From assembly GCA_048213135.1 (NCBI GenBank), contig PS015470.1, positions 19,182-78,619 of the forward strand: a DNA stretch of 59,438 nt, in the 5' to 3' direction. Made by a program: the position numbers and the translations under genes. Positions 11,252-22,324 of the stretch are shown in pieces. The notes beneath the pieces are model-generated. The model had not been told where the DNA came from. It did not search any database and worked only from the letters and a program-made list of their open reading frames with translations. Within the stretch, counting starts at the first letter, position 1, and every line of letters begins with the position of its first letter. The stretch is from Reclinomonas americana ATCC 50394. Lineage: Eukaryota > Jakobida > Jakobea > Jakobida.

Positions 11252-14216
11252 ATGAACAGCGCAGCTGCGACAGACAGTGAAGACGGCGGTGGTGGCAGTG
11301 GCNNNNNNNNNNNNNNNNNNNNNNNNNNNNNNNNNNNNNNNNNNNNNNNNNNNNNNNNNNNNNNNNNNNNNNNNNNNNNNNNNNNNNNNNNNNNNNNNNN
11401 NNNNNNNNNNNNNNNNNNNNNNNNNNNNNNNNNNNNNNNNNNNNNNNNNNNNNNNNNNNNNNNNNNNNNNNNNNNNNNNNNNNNNNNNNNNNNNNNNNNN
11501 NNNNNNNNNNNNNNNNNNNNNNNNNNNNNNNNNNNNNNNNNNNNNNNNNNNNNNNNNNNNNNNNNNNNNNNNNNNNNNNNNNNNNNNNNNNNNNNNNNNN
11601 NNNNNNNNNNNNNNNNNNNNNNNNNNNNNNNNNNNNNNNNNNNGGCAGTCTTTGAGGAGCTGGATTTCGATGAGGTGGATGGTGTGGTGTTGTACCATCA
11701 GCGGCAGGCGTGGACTCCGCGACCTCCCTCGCCCATTTTATCGTCGCCGCCGATCTCGCAAGCGAGTAGCAAGCGCCGCATTGTGCCGCTGCCGGCACGT
11801 TCATCGCGCTACCTGACAACTGTGGACATGGATCGCGATTTCCCCAATCCTTTCGAAATACTCTCGAGCTTGTACGCGCAACAGCCTGTGCCAAAGCTCA
11901 ACCTGTTGCAGCTGCGGTCCGCCCAACAACTATGGCAGAAGCCGACCTTCGCGCCCGGCGCAGACATTGTTACATACACTCACAACTGGCGATGGGATGG
12001 TCGGCGTGCTTCTCGCGCGGAGGAAGATTACGGCGAGGTGATTGACAACTCGTACGGGCGTGAGCGGTTGTTGGATGGTGAAGCTGCCTCGATGCTCGAG
12101 TACGCGCCGGACTTGGTGTCGGTGGCAGTGCCGGAGATCGCACAGGATGGGTGTGTGGGCTGGATGTACTCGGTGGAAGAGCCTTGTGTCGGTGCCGATC
12201 CGCAGTACCAGCTGCTGTTGCGTCTGGGGTGGTGATTGTTCAACAGTGCATTCTCTAACTACGTTGATTCGCAGCCTGCGACCATTGCGCGGACCCCGTG
12301 CTTTCGTGCCCACCGGCGCCGAAGTCAGCAAGCATCGCAGCTCCCGATACAGCAACGTGGAGGTTCCGCGGTTGGCGAAACTGATTCGCAGCTCTGGCGT
12401 ACTACATCGTTCCATCATTCACGTTGTGCTGCTGACGATGGCGTTTGTGCATTGGGTGTGTGCGATCGCGTCGGCTGCCCACCTGTGGTTGGCCGGCTAT
12501 GTCACGCTGGGCGCCGTGGTATGCGCAGATGAAGTGTGCGAGAACGCCTGCAGCTGGCTTACTTTGTTGGTGTCTCGACGCAGATGGTGTCGATGCTGGG
12601 TGTGTACAGTGTTGTCGTGTGTGGTTGTCACGTGGCTGCGAATCGGGAGCACTGGTTGGAACAGTTGCGTTGCAAGTGCATGCAGGGAGGCGATGTATGT
12701 GTGTGTGTGGTCTTTGCTGGCTGACTCGCAGCTGCGCAGCTACGGCGTGCGGTCGACATCATTGGGTGTGTCGCTGGCGGTCGGAGCCACTGGTGTGTTG
12801 CAGTTTTATGTGCTATGTGCTGCTGGTCGTGCTCAACGCGGTATGCATCGCAGGCTTTCCGGCCATTTTGTACGGCGCGCTGGAGTACGACATTTTTGCC
12901 GCTCGACAGCACCTGTCAGACGTGTCGATGCTTGCCACGTGGTACTACTCGATGCATTCGTTGACGTTGGGCGTGTGGACCACTGGAGTTGCGTGCAGGG
13001 GGAGGTGCTTGAAGTGTTAGACTGATCCACTGGCTGACAACATGTCTCCTCCAGTTTTTCGTCTTCCTCGTCGTGCAGTACCAGATGCTGCACGTGCTCT
13101 ATGTCGCGGTGCGTGAAGCAGTCCCTCACTCGCGCAGATACATATCGTCGCTGACGTGAATTGTTTGTTTTCATTCGCCACGGTACAGGGACTCATCTCG
13201 AGCGTGGTAATGTTGCACTTTCTGCTGTCGTTCCCGGATTACTCTGGCACCAACCTCGCGTGCCTGAACGGTTGGATTGCTGTGGAGAACTTCCTGTTCT
13301 GTGCTTCAACTCACACACTCTATTTTTCTGTCAGTGTTTCACACCCCGTGCTCGACCACTTCACTCGTTTTGTACCCGCTGAACTGGCTGCTGACGCTCG
13401 GCATGAGTGGCATGGGCTGCTGGCACATTGGCCTGCTGGGAGCGGCGTTTGGGACGTACAATATGTTCTTTACGATGGTGGGAGAGGTCAGTCTCGTCGC
13501 CTGTCCGCAGCGGAGCGCTGCCCTTTCTTGCATTTTCTCCGGTTGCCACTCACTTCGGGACCCTGGTGGCAGGTGGCACTGCACGGCTTCCTGTTTTTGA
13601 TTTTCTACCTCGTGGACTGCGAGCGACTGCGAAACCGATGGCCACGCACCTTTCTGTGGACCCTGCGCCACCTGCTGAGAGAATTTCGCACTGGCGTCAT
13701 GTTGGCTCTGCACCTCGTCCCCTCGGCACAAGTGTGGTCCGTCACGTTGCGCGAGCTGACGGAGGTATGTTATCCACTCGTTTCCCCCACAACATCGCAG
13801 CATGTGAACTGATGTCTCTGGCTGACAGAATTCGGAAGTCGTGTCGGCCGGCAAGCAGTACGCCTGTTGTTTGACGCTGGTGGCCGTCGATTTTTCCTTG
13901 TGGTTCGCGGAGTATTCTCTGCAGTCGGCTGTATCGCCAAGGTCACCTCACTGCCCTTTTGTTGCAGGATCGCGGCTTGTGTGATTTCACTGCGCCGCAT
14001 CTCCACCACGAGTACGATCAGCAGCAGTACGTACCAGTTGTTCCTCACGGTTCGTACGCGTCAGTCAGTCCCGTTTCCGTCATCTCCCTCTGATCGTTGC
14101 TTTCGCGGTTGCAGACATCGTTGGTGCTTGGCATTTGGAGTCTGCTCGGCATCTTCTGGCAGCTCTCTCTCAAGCTCATGCTGAAACCGAAACATCGAGT
14201 GGTTCGCGACGTGTAA
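11252..14216 (+). CDS. Large polytopic membrane protein, unassigned
   Basis: The start MNSAAATDSEDGGGGSG at 11252 runs into a 341-N gap, and the same strand resumes with AVFEELDFDEVDGVVLY. A soluble N-terminal region (about 11644–12240) ends before a series of hydrophobic segments: HVVLLTMAFVHWVCAIASAA, YFVGVSTQMVSMLGVYSVVV, SLGVSLAVGATGVLQFYVL, FFVFLVVQYQMLHVLYVA, LISSVVMLHFLLSF, LGMSGMGCWHIGLLGAAFG, HGFLFLIFYLVDC, and near the end VLGIWSLLGIFWQLSLKLML. That is roughly nine or more membrane spans. The end KPKHRVVRDV is a cytosolic basic tail, with the stop at 14214–14216. I do not recognise the family; a transporter, receptor or ciliary membrane protein are all possible. The gap removes about a tenth of the gene, so the link from the ATG to the body is an inference. 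Confidence 0.55.
11303..11643. other. Assembly gap
   Basis: 341 N inside the polytopic membrane protein gene. The flanks are a Gly-rich GGTGGTGGCAGTGG stretch on the left and coding sequence on the right. Confidence 0.95.
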
Positions 14217-14461
14217 ACAACATTACAAACATGTCTCTATTATTCCCTTTCATCGACCAACACGCAGTAGAGTGTGACCAGCCTTTTGGTGGCAAGTGGG
14301 GGGTTTGGTGTCCATAGACACCATTGTGAAGAAAGAAGTTGGGGGTTGGGGAGGGAAAGGCTTTCCCCCCGCGGTTGACCCAGCAAAACAATAAGTGGGC
14401 CAATCCAGCGGGGAGGCAAGTACAGTCGCAGCCACACAGCCAGTAGCAGCTAGGAAGCAGC
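14217..14461. other. Convergent spacer holding H2B 3' untranslated region
   Basis: The stops of the membrane protein (+) and H2B (-) face each other across these 245 bases. The G-rich stretch 14296–14360 differs from neighbouring intergenic DNA. It contains the H2B-strand stem-loop at 14307–14322 and a second inverted repeat GGGAAAG/CTTTCCC near 14355. Confidence 0.5.
14307..14322 (-). terminator. Candidate histone mRNA 3' stem-loop for H2B
   Basis: On the H2B strand the sequence is GGTGTCTATGGACACC: a six-base-pair stem around a four-base loop, the geometry of the metazoan and protist histone 3' stem-loop. It is followed by AAACCCCCCAC and CCACCAAAAG. It lies about 140 bases after the H2B stop, further than usual. 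The loop departs from the UUHUHA consensus, but the flanks match those of the better stem-loop at 14895–14910. Confidence 0.5.
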
Positions 14462-14720
14462 TTACTGGGCGTTGCTGGTGTACTTGGTGACGGCCTTGGT
14501 GCCCTCGGACACGGCGTGCTTGGCCAGCTCTCCCGGCAGCAGGAGGCGCACGGCAGTCTGGACCTCGCGAGACGAGAGGGTCTTGGTCTTGCCGTAGCGC
14601 ACCAGGCGGGAAGCCTCGTTGGCGATGCGCTCGAACACGTCGTTGATGAACGAGTTCATGATGTTCATGGCGCGGTTGGAGACACCAGTGTCGGGGTGCA
14701 CCTGCTTCAGCACCCTGTTG
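14462..14720 (-). CDS. Histone H2B (5' partial at gap)
   Basis: The visible 86 residues are the H2B histone fold and C-terminal helix: [52 protein letters not shown], and [20 protein letters not shown], with stop TAA at 14462–14464. This is one of the four core histones; it pairs with H2A in the nucleosome. No intron interrupts it, as is usual for replication-dependent histones. The basic N-terminal tail and the start are missing, because the gene meets a 20-N gap at 14721. The sequence beyond the gap, read on the same strand, is not a histone tail. Confidence 0.95.
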
Positions 14721-14740
14721 NNNNNNNNNNNNNNNNNNNN
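14721..14740. other. Assembly gap, 20 N (probably hides more sequence)
   Basis: The gap cuts H2B before its tail, and the next sequence is unrelated. At least the H2B N-terminus (about 30 codons) and its promoter must be missing. Confidence 0.9.
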
Positions 14741-15218
14741 ATCACCTCCCCCCACTGGAGACCTTCCCTCCTCGGAGGGAGGGGGTGTTGTTGCCGCGCG
14801 CGCCATTTTGTGCGCCATCGCATCCCTTATTTTTTTCGGGATGCGGTGCCACAATGGCGAGCAGGCAGCTACGCTTTCTCTCGTACTTCTTAATGGCGCT
14901 TATTAGCGCCAAACCCCACATACCACCAACAAGAAAAAGAAGTCATCACGCTTTCTTGTGTGTGTATTGTATGTCAATGTGTCATCGTCATTTTTCCAAA
15001 CAGTGTTCCACGAGGAATCGGAAGGAGCTCGAACTCAAAACCAACCCGTCTCGTTGGCATGCGAGTGGACGTCGCAGTTGTTGTGTGTCTGTGTGTGAGG
15101 ATCCCAATGAAGCGCATTGTTTGATCGGACGATGTCCCGAATTCCCCGATCTGAAATCCATTCTGCAGGCGTTCCTTGTGCAAAGCACACCCACACTGCC
15201 CATCGCGCCTCCACTGAC
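14741..15218. other. Spacer before the NACHT gene
   Basis: It begins after the gap with C-rich sequence containing hairpins (CCCTCC/GGAGGG near 14765–14780; GCATCCC/GGGATGC near 14819–14843), then the stem-loop at 14895. From about 14950 it is mixed sequence with a plus-strand frame open from 15117 (MFDRTMSRIPRS) into the NACHT gene. I find no separate coding exon. The first 150 bases may be the 3' untranslated region of a hidden histone gene. Confidence 0.45.
14895..14910 (+). terminator. Histone-type mRNA 3' stem-loop on the plus strand
   Basis: GGCGCTTATTAGCGCC has a six-base-pair stem and a TATT loop. The central TTATTA fits the UUHUHA consensus of histone 3' stem-loops exactly, and the stem extends one pair further (T14894/A14911). 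Downstream AAACCCCACATACCACC is followed by CAAGAAAAAGA, which resembles the purine-rich histone downstream element. No histone coding region lies on this strand in the visible 154 bases upstream, so the gene it belongs to is probably in the 20-N gap. Confidence 0.6.
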
Positions 15219-18200
15219 ATGGGCAGCCGCGCGTCAGTGGCACAGCGTCGAGCTGCAGGCAGCGGTGGTGGTGGCAGCACAATGCTGGCATCACAGCTCC
15301 ACGCACAACCGTCACCGGCCGATGGCGACGAGGAGCAACAGCGGCGGCGCGAACGTCGTCACCGTCGCCACCAGCGCCGCCGACACCGTCATCACAAGCG
15401 ACGGCGTCGCCATCGCCATCGTGACGAGGCCGAGATCGATGAAGATCCGACAGGTGATTTCGTCCCTCTGGGCCTCCCCATCTGCCTCTTTGCTTCTCCT
15501 CATTCTCCGTGTGCCACAGATCGCGGCTCCGACGATGAGCAAGACATGCCACCGATCGCCGAGGAGCCCAGTCCGCCATTGTCGGCGCGTGGCACGTCGC
15601 GTCTGCGGGAACACTGGCGGCATGTGTGCGACGCCATGACGTCGTTGTCGTTGAGTGCACATCCGCAGGCCAACGCCGACGGCTCCGTGTCGCGTCTGTT
15701 CCACGTGCCGCTGAAGGTGCTGCTCACTGGGCGCACCGAGCCGGAGCCGGCGTTGGAGGCCATCTCGGCACTGGTGCAGGCCGTCGATGTCAAGGTGATT
15801 CTGGTGTGCGGCGCACCGGGCTCGGGCAAGTCGTCGCTGGTGCAGCAGGCACTCGGACCGCTGTGGGATGCCGTGACAGTCGATGTGGTGCCGGAGACCG
15901 ATGTGGCGACGTCGACGCTGGCCACAGACACGGAGCTTGGACGGCGGCCGACGGTGCCCGTGTACGCCTTTGCCGACACGTTCCGATCGCTGCCCTCGTT
16001 CTTCTCATCGATTGGCATGCACGACGATGAGGTATGTTGCTGCTGCTGCTGCTGCTGTAATGCTGTGTTGCTTTCTGACACCGGGTGACGCCAGATCGAG
16101 TCGGTTCGCAAGTCGCATCGGATTGTGCTCGTGCTCGACGACTGGGAGTGGCAGTACAAGGCCGATCGCAGCATTTGGGATGCGTTGCAGTTGTCGGTGG
16201 GTGCTGCTGTCGTCCATTCTTTCGAGGAGGTCGTGCAATTGATCCGGCATCACTGCGCAGGGTTGGTGCGTGCGGCTGGTGGTGATTACGAGGTGCACGA
16301 GCGTCGCCTCGGCCGATGCCATCTGGCTTGGTCCGCCCAACAAGGCCACCCCGCAGAGTCGTCGAGCGTACGTTATCGACTGTCTCATGCAACCTTTGAC
16401 TCACACGCAAGTGTCGGACGTCACGAAACGGTGCTGCTTTTGTGTGCACGAAGATCAGCTTCCCTCCCATTGTGGTTGCTCACATCTCCTTCATCACCCA
16501 CAGATCGATGGAGTTGGTCGGCAGTGTGGCCAAGAAGCACTTGCCGTCGCATTACTTTCGCCAGTTTCTCGGTCTGCCGGGACTGGAAGAGCTCACGCAA
16601 GTGGTGAGTTCCTTGCCTACAACGACAACAACAACAACAACAACAGTTGCGATACTGACAACTGTCACTGTAGCCCCTGCATCTCACTCTGGCGGTGGAG
16701 GCGTGGGAATCGTTGTGCCCGGAGCGCGATCCGCTGCCGACGGCACCAGTGTTGCAGCGACTGCAAATCTTCCGAGCCTTTGTTCGCATGCGCACGGCAC
16801 ACGCGGTGAAGCAGCTCCCGTACGGCAAGGTACGTACACACACAGGGGCACCGTCCTCTTTGCTGTGCTGACTCGCTGCGCAGTTGTACAGGAACGATGC
16901 GGAGGCTGTCGAAGCCGAATTGCGCTTCTCTGAAGAAGTCGCCATGAGCATGATGGCACTCGGGTGCCGCTCGGTGACTGCGCAGCAGGTGAGAGTGTTG
17001 CTGATATACACACTATGAAGTCCCACGCGCTCACACAGATATGCACACAAATGTACAGACCGACTTGTGGAACAGGTTCTTCGACGCGGCCTCGAGCGAG
17101 CAAAAGACGTGGTTGCGGGGAGCGGTGAGACTTCTCCTTCTTTGATGCCACTGCCACCGACGAGTCCTCACGAGTGCATGCGCACAGTCACTGCTGCGTC
17201 GTGACTCTCGCGCGACCTATCGCTGGCTGCACCCCACCCTGCTGGAGTACTTTGCTGCCGAGGGCTTCTGCCGATGTGTGCTGGCGCGTGACTATGCACA
17301 GCTCAATCGACGTCTGGTGGCGCATGAGGTGTGTACAGAGGATGAGAATGGCTGTTGCTGCAGGCTGACTCACGCAAACATGCAGACCTCGTTGATACAA
17401 TTTATGAGCGACAGCGCGGAAGGAGCAGCTCGCTTGCGCGAGGCACTGCTCGAGACCGTGCTGGCCACTCGTCGCCACCACCACCTGGCCACCGCCGCAG
17501 CCAATGCCATTACTGGTATGACGATGCATCGGGCATGGTGTGTTTCAATGACCTCACTAACTCGCGGTCCGTTGCAGTTCTCAACGTGTGCCGCCAGCCG
17601 CTGAGCAACACTGACTTGCGCGGCGTTCGCATCTGCGGTGCTGATTTGAGCCATGTTTCGTTTGTGTCTTTGTTGCCACGAAGGCGCCTGCTGCTAATGC
17701 ATTGATGGCGCAGAGTGTGATGGACGGTGCCATCTTGGATGGTGCTGATTTGGATCAAGTGTCGCTGTCACGCGCTTGGCTCGCCCGCTCATCGCTGCGC
17801 GGAGCCTCGCTGAGCAACGTGTTCATGGACGAGCGACCACGATGCAAGGTAGAGTAGATGCAGTGCTGTCGATGTCTTGCCGGGACTCGCCTCACTCATC
17901 ACCGCTGCAGATGCACTCCTCCATTGCCGGGTTTGATGTCGGCCCTGCTGGTGTGGTAGTGGCCGATCTCGGTTCTGGCGGCCCGCAGTTGTGGTCAGCC
18001 GCGAGTGACATGCAGCTTTTGAAGACGTTCCAGTTGCCACGCAGTTGCGCTGCTGTCAGTTCGTGAGTGTGATGATGGTGAGCGATTCCTCATACATCGC
18101 TTGCAGTCGCCACTCTGCCTACCCTGTCTGGCATCTGTTTCGTTCCGCTTCCTGCACGGCGCGATGATGCGTGGCGAGCACCGCCGCACCACCAGTTACG

Positions 18201-20667
18201 AATTCCGTTAATGCGGTTCCTGTTGGGTGCTCGCCTCACCTGGGGAATGTGCACAGACTGGTGGCCACGTGCAGCGTGGACGTTTCGGAGGTGAAGCTCT
18301 GGGATGCCGACACTGGCCTACCGTTGTCACTTGTAGGCGGGCATTCGGTTGGTGGCGTGTACGCCGTGTGTGCCACTCGCGACGGCTCCACGCTGGCTAG
18401 CGCCGGCGGCGACGGGACTGTGCGACTGTGGAAAATGACGTACGTCACCTCACTCAACAAGGTCAGGCAGGTGGAGGTCGCGAGGTTTGTTGCGCCTTTC
18501 ATATTCCGCCCGCAGCCGATGTGCACGCTCCCTGCTGACCTTCGGTCACGCGTAGACCGGAGGTTGAAGCGACTGTGGTGTTTCAACGGCATGTGGGCCC
18601 AGTGTTGTGTGTGGCGTTTGCCGAGGACCGCGACCCGAGCGAGAGCACGCAGTACCAGGTGGTACAAGAGGAGCAACCGCCGGCGTGGCCTCCAGCCGAG
18701 ACGGTGGTGCTGTCGGGTGGCGAAGACTGGACCGTCAATGTGTGGTTCTCACAAGAGGATGTGGTGACGTGCACTGGCCACGAGGGTACGTTGCCATGAT
18801 GATATATTTTATTCAGTGAGCAAGTGTCGCTAACTGCTGGCGACGCAGGCTCTGTCACATGCGTGGCCGCGTCGCCGTACGAGTGTGGTCTCGGCTGTTT
18901 TGTTTCCGGTTCGGCCGACTGCACCGTTCGCGTATGGGAGCTGGCGTCGTGCGAATGCGTCCACGTTTTGCGCGGACACACGCAAGGAGTTGCGTCGACT
19001 TGCTGCTTCGTGATCTCGACACGCTGCCACTGACCTTCTTGCAATAGGTCACTGCTGTTGCCTTCTCCGGAGACTCGATTGCCTCCAGTGCGCAAGACTT
19101 GGCCATTCGGCTGTGGTGCGTCGCTCGCACGCCTTTTTCGCCATCGCTCCAACACACTCACTTGTGCACGTCGCAGGGATCCGATATCCGGGGAATCGCT
19201 GCGCATTTTGCGTGGTCACACGTACATTGTCTCGCAGCTGCGATACATTCCCGATCCTGACGGCCGCAGCTTGCCGATACTCATGTCGAGTTCGCTGGAC
19301 GGCACCATCCGACGATGGGCCACCATGCCGCAGCCGTCGGCCTACCGTTCCATGGCCTTCAAGGACATTACCGGCATGGTTGTCTCTGGCGACGGTCGCT
19401 CCGTGTATGTCATCGATGCAGGGCATTTGTTGCGACTGGATGCAGTCACAGGCTGCCTGCAGGAGGCTTCACCGTTCCGACTGCGCAAGGTCTGGTTCTC
19501 GTCATCGTCGTCGTCGCCACTGGCGAGTGGCCGGCAACTCACCCATACGATTTGTTTGCAGATTACATGCGCGGCGACTTCTGCCAGTGCATTGGTCACC
19601 TGTTCGCGCGCTGGCGTGCAAATGTGGATGCCGTCGTCACCAGAGCCGGAAACGCTGGATGAGATTGTGGAGGTGTGATTTCGTTGCCCCTCTGTTTATA
19701 TTTTGCTTGTTTTCTCCTCACCCACTGATGGTCGTCGCAGGCCGTGACATCGCGCGTCGCTGTCTCGCGCAACAATGTGTGCTTGTACATTACTGGAGTG
19801 GAGCGCCTGGCGCACCTGTGGAAGCCAGATAGCGACGGATTCATGGATCTGGATCCGGTGCTGTCCACACGTCTGGACGAGCAGTCGAAGATTGTGTGCA
19901 TTGCGCTCTCCGACGACGGCCGGCGAGCCCTCACCGGCAACGAGGTCGGTGGTGTTGTGCTGTGGGACGCCGAATCCGGCAAGAGAATGCACTCGCTGCC
20001 GGGTCACACACAAGCCATTACGTGGTGCGTCGCCAACAGAAAGTCCATGGCGGTAACAGCGACAGTTTCCCTCACTATCGCGCTCCATCCATGCAGTCTG
20101 GCTATCTCAGCCACCGGCGAGTGGGGTCTGACGGCGTGCGCGAATCGCGTGAGCAAGCTGTGGAACCTGCCGGGTCAGTACTCGGTCGACTTGCCGCACC
20201 AGGCCATGGCACTGTGCTGTCAGTTCTCGGACGCAGCCTTTTCGACGCCGGTATGTTAATGCTGTGTTGTCTGCGCAACTGGGGTTTTCCCTCCTTTTCA
20301 ATCTGCACGCGAAACGCAGGATGGAGGCGCTCTGCGACTGGTCATTGGCAACTCACGCGGCCACGCGCTGGTGTGGGAGATCACCGCCGACGCGGTCAAT
20401 CTGCTGGTGGACATTGACTGCTTTGTGAGTCCGGGCGTCGAGTTCCCGGCCCGCCAGGTGGCCTTCTGCGCCCCCAACTGCGTCATTGTGGCACACATGG
20501 GTGTCGTCCGCGCGTGGTACTTTGCCGGTGGCGAACCATCGTTGCTGTGGCGGTGTGGTCCATCGTCGGACTTGGAGGCTCACGACGCGCAACTGCGTGG
20601 CGTGACCAAGATCGACGTCGCCACGCGGCTGCTGCTGACCGAGCGCAGGGCGATATCGATGAGCTGA
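15219..20667 (+). CDS. NACHT-like STAND NTPase with pentapeptide and WD40 repeats
   Basis: The chosen start MGSRASVAQRRAAG fits the N-myristoylation rule (Gly2, Ser6). A long Arg/His-rich segment follows (15300–15430). The NTPase has Walker A VCGAPGSGKSSLVQQ near 15810, Walker B RIVLVLDDWEW near 16120, and further helices including HLTLAVEAWESLC. A winged-helix-like end carries YRWLHPTLLEYFAAEGF, a hallmark of NACHT proteins. Pentapeptide repeats follow at 17590–17850 (NTDLRGVRICGADLS, GAILDGADLDQVSLS, RSSLRGASLS). WD40 repeats fill the rest: GGDGTVRLWKM, GSADCTVRVWELA, SSAQDLAIRLWDP, SSSLDGTIRRWAT, GNEVGGVVLWDAESG. The stop is TGA at 20665–20667. The domain order matches signal-sensing ATPases of the NLR/APAF1 class, in which the WD40 part senses and the NTPase oligomerises. 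About 25 introns; some boundaries are approximate, but domains run without a break in strand. Confidence 0.85.
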
Positions 20668-20717
20668 GTGGCTGGTTCATTTCTATGCCTCGCTGGTCGG
20701 CAGGCGACAGCCCGTCA

Positions 20718-22324
20718 CTACTGCTGCTTCCTGCGTGACGGCACCCGTCTGAACGAGTCGACGAGCCAGCGCACTAGGCACACGAGCACCAGCACGTGCG
20801 CAGCGATGGTGATCATGGCCAGTGCGCGGAACGCAGCGACGCGTTCCCCTGATTCCACCACTGCGTGAGGGGGAAGAACGGAAGTGAATGAACCTCATTG
20901 CACATCCTTCACATGCACACATGCACACGCACCCGTGTACCACGTTCGCCACAGCAGCAGCGCGATCGCACTCACGAATGCGCAGCCGTACTCCAGTGCC
21001 TTGGCAATCGATTGGTTCCACCAGCGGAAATTGTCGGCTGTGCACACCACAGCGTGGGTCAGCGGCGGCGCAAGGAGAGACGCACGTAACCACTACGCAA
21101 CGGCATTGCTCGGCGCTGTAGCTCGCTCCAATGTCTTCCTCGAACAGGAGCAGCGGCGGACTCGATACGAGACGCACACCGACGAGAAGGAGCACCACGT
21201 ACGCCGCACTCCACCACCGCCAGTCGACAAAGACATCAAAGGCCACACGAACAACTGTGTGTTCCCACATGGCACTCGGCTGCACTCCACCTCCATGAGT
21301 ACCTCATCAACACGGCAACACACACGTGCACACCCACACCCGATGCACAAACCATGTCGCCAATGGCGATCAACGCCGCATAGTACCACACGGCAATGGG
21401 CGCCAACCAACGGTAGCACAGCAGCAGCAGGCGACGCAGCCCGAAAGACCAGTCGCTCAGTTCGATCGGCTGGCGAACCAGACGCTGCGCATGCACAGAG
21501 AGAGAGAGAGGCGATGAGTGCAAGACGCACCCACGTCAAACACACACCACAAGACCGACGCACCACCCACACGGGCAGCGACAGTGCAGCCAGCAGACTT
21601 GCACGCGCAAAGTACACAAACAGAGTCGGCACTGCACTCAGTAGCCGCGAGAAAGCGTCCATGATCCCACCAGAGGCCATCGCCACGAGTCGGGCCTCGG
21701 TCGACGCAGGCGATGCCGACGACGGCTTTGACGGCATGGCCTGCACGTCAAACTCGTCGGGATCAAGAGCTCCACTCGACAGCGATGCAGCTCCTGCTTC
21801 CGCGCACCACTCAGTGCACAACCCTACGATGCACAAACGATCTTACGTTCGTACACACCACCAGCAGGAGAAGGCGATGATGATGATGATGATCGCATGA
21901 CATGGAATCCATCCTGCTGCGCCAGCGGCACACCCAGCGAATCCAACACCCACGCCGATGGACTCATCCCACGCGCCGACTGGCCCTCCACGCGCCCATA
22001 AAAGACCACCACAATCAGCGTGAGGAAGAGGAAGCGTCGAATATACATCGCGCCCTGGAACAGCAGCACTTGCTTCCACTTGAGACGTGCCCACCAGTTG
22101 TGCGCACGTTGCGGCTATCACATATATATATGTGTGTGAGAGAGAAGTACAGAGCGCGAGTGAGAGAGACAAGTCGCAACTGGCTTTTTTGGCGCCTTCT
22201 CGTCGGCCACAGTGACGATGTCCCAGAATTCTTCATCAGTCAGTGGCAGCAGAGGCGGGTTGCTGGATGGATGCCCCACAATGCCACTGGCCACACCCAG
22301 TGCAGTCGCCACCACGTCGGCCAT
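20718..22324 (-). CDS. Polytopic membrane protein, unassigned
   Basis: The start at 22324 reads MADVVATALGVASGIVGHPS; the exon ends EKAPKKP. The next exon begins with RAHNWWARLKWKQVLLFQ and the span RRFLFLTLIVVVFYG. Later exons carry MDAFSRLLSAVPTLFVYFA, then LSDWSFGLRRLLLLCYRW with PIAVWYYAALIAIGDM, then WWSAAYVVLLLVGVRLV, NQSIAKALEYGCAFVSAIAL, and finally ALAMITIAAHVLVLVCLV with a basic tail SFRRVPSRRKQQ and stop TAG (20718–20720). This gives about six or seven spans in roughly 380 residues. No family signature is recognised. It is convergent with the NACHT gene, with only 50 bases between stops. Its start faces the kinesin pseudogene across a promoter that is duplicated further downstream. 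Confidence 0.65.

Noticed and set aside
10739-12235. A long plus-strand frame starting upstream of the gap
   Set aside because: The part before 11252 overlaps the minus-strand coiled-coil gene and reads repeats (HTHSHSHSPT); the frame across 341 N is not evidence.
14353-14370. GGGAAAG/CTTTCCC inverted repeat as the H2B 3' stem-loop
   Set aside because: Its one-base centre and composition do not fit the 6-bp stem, 4-base loop rule; the element at 14307–14322 fits and shares flanks with 14895.
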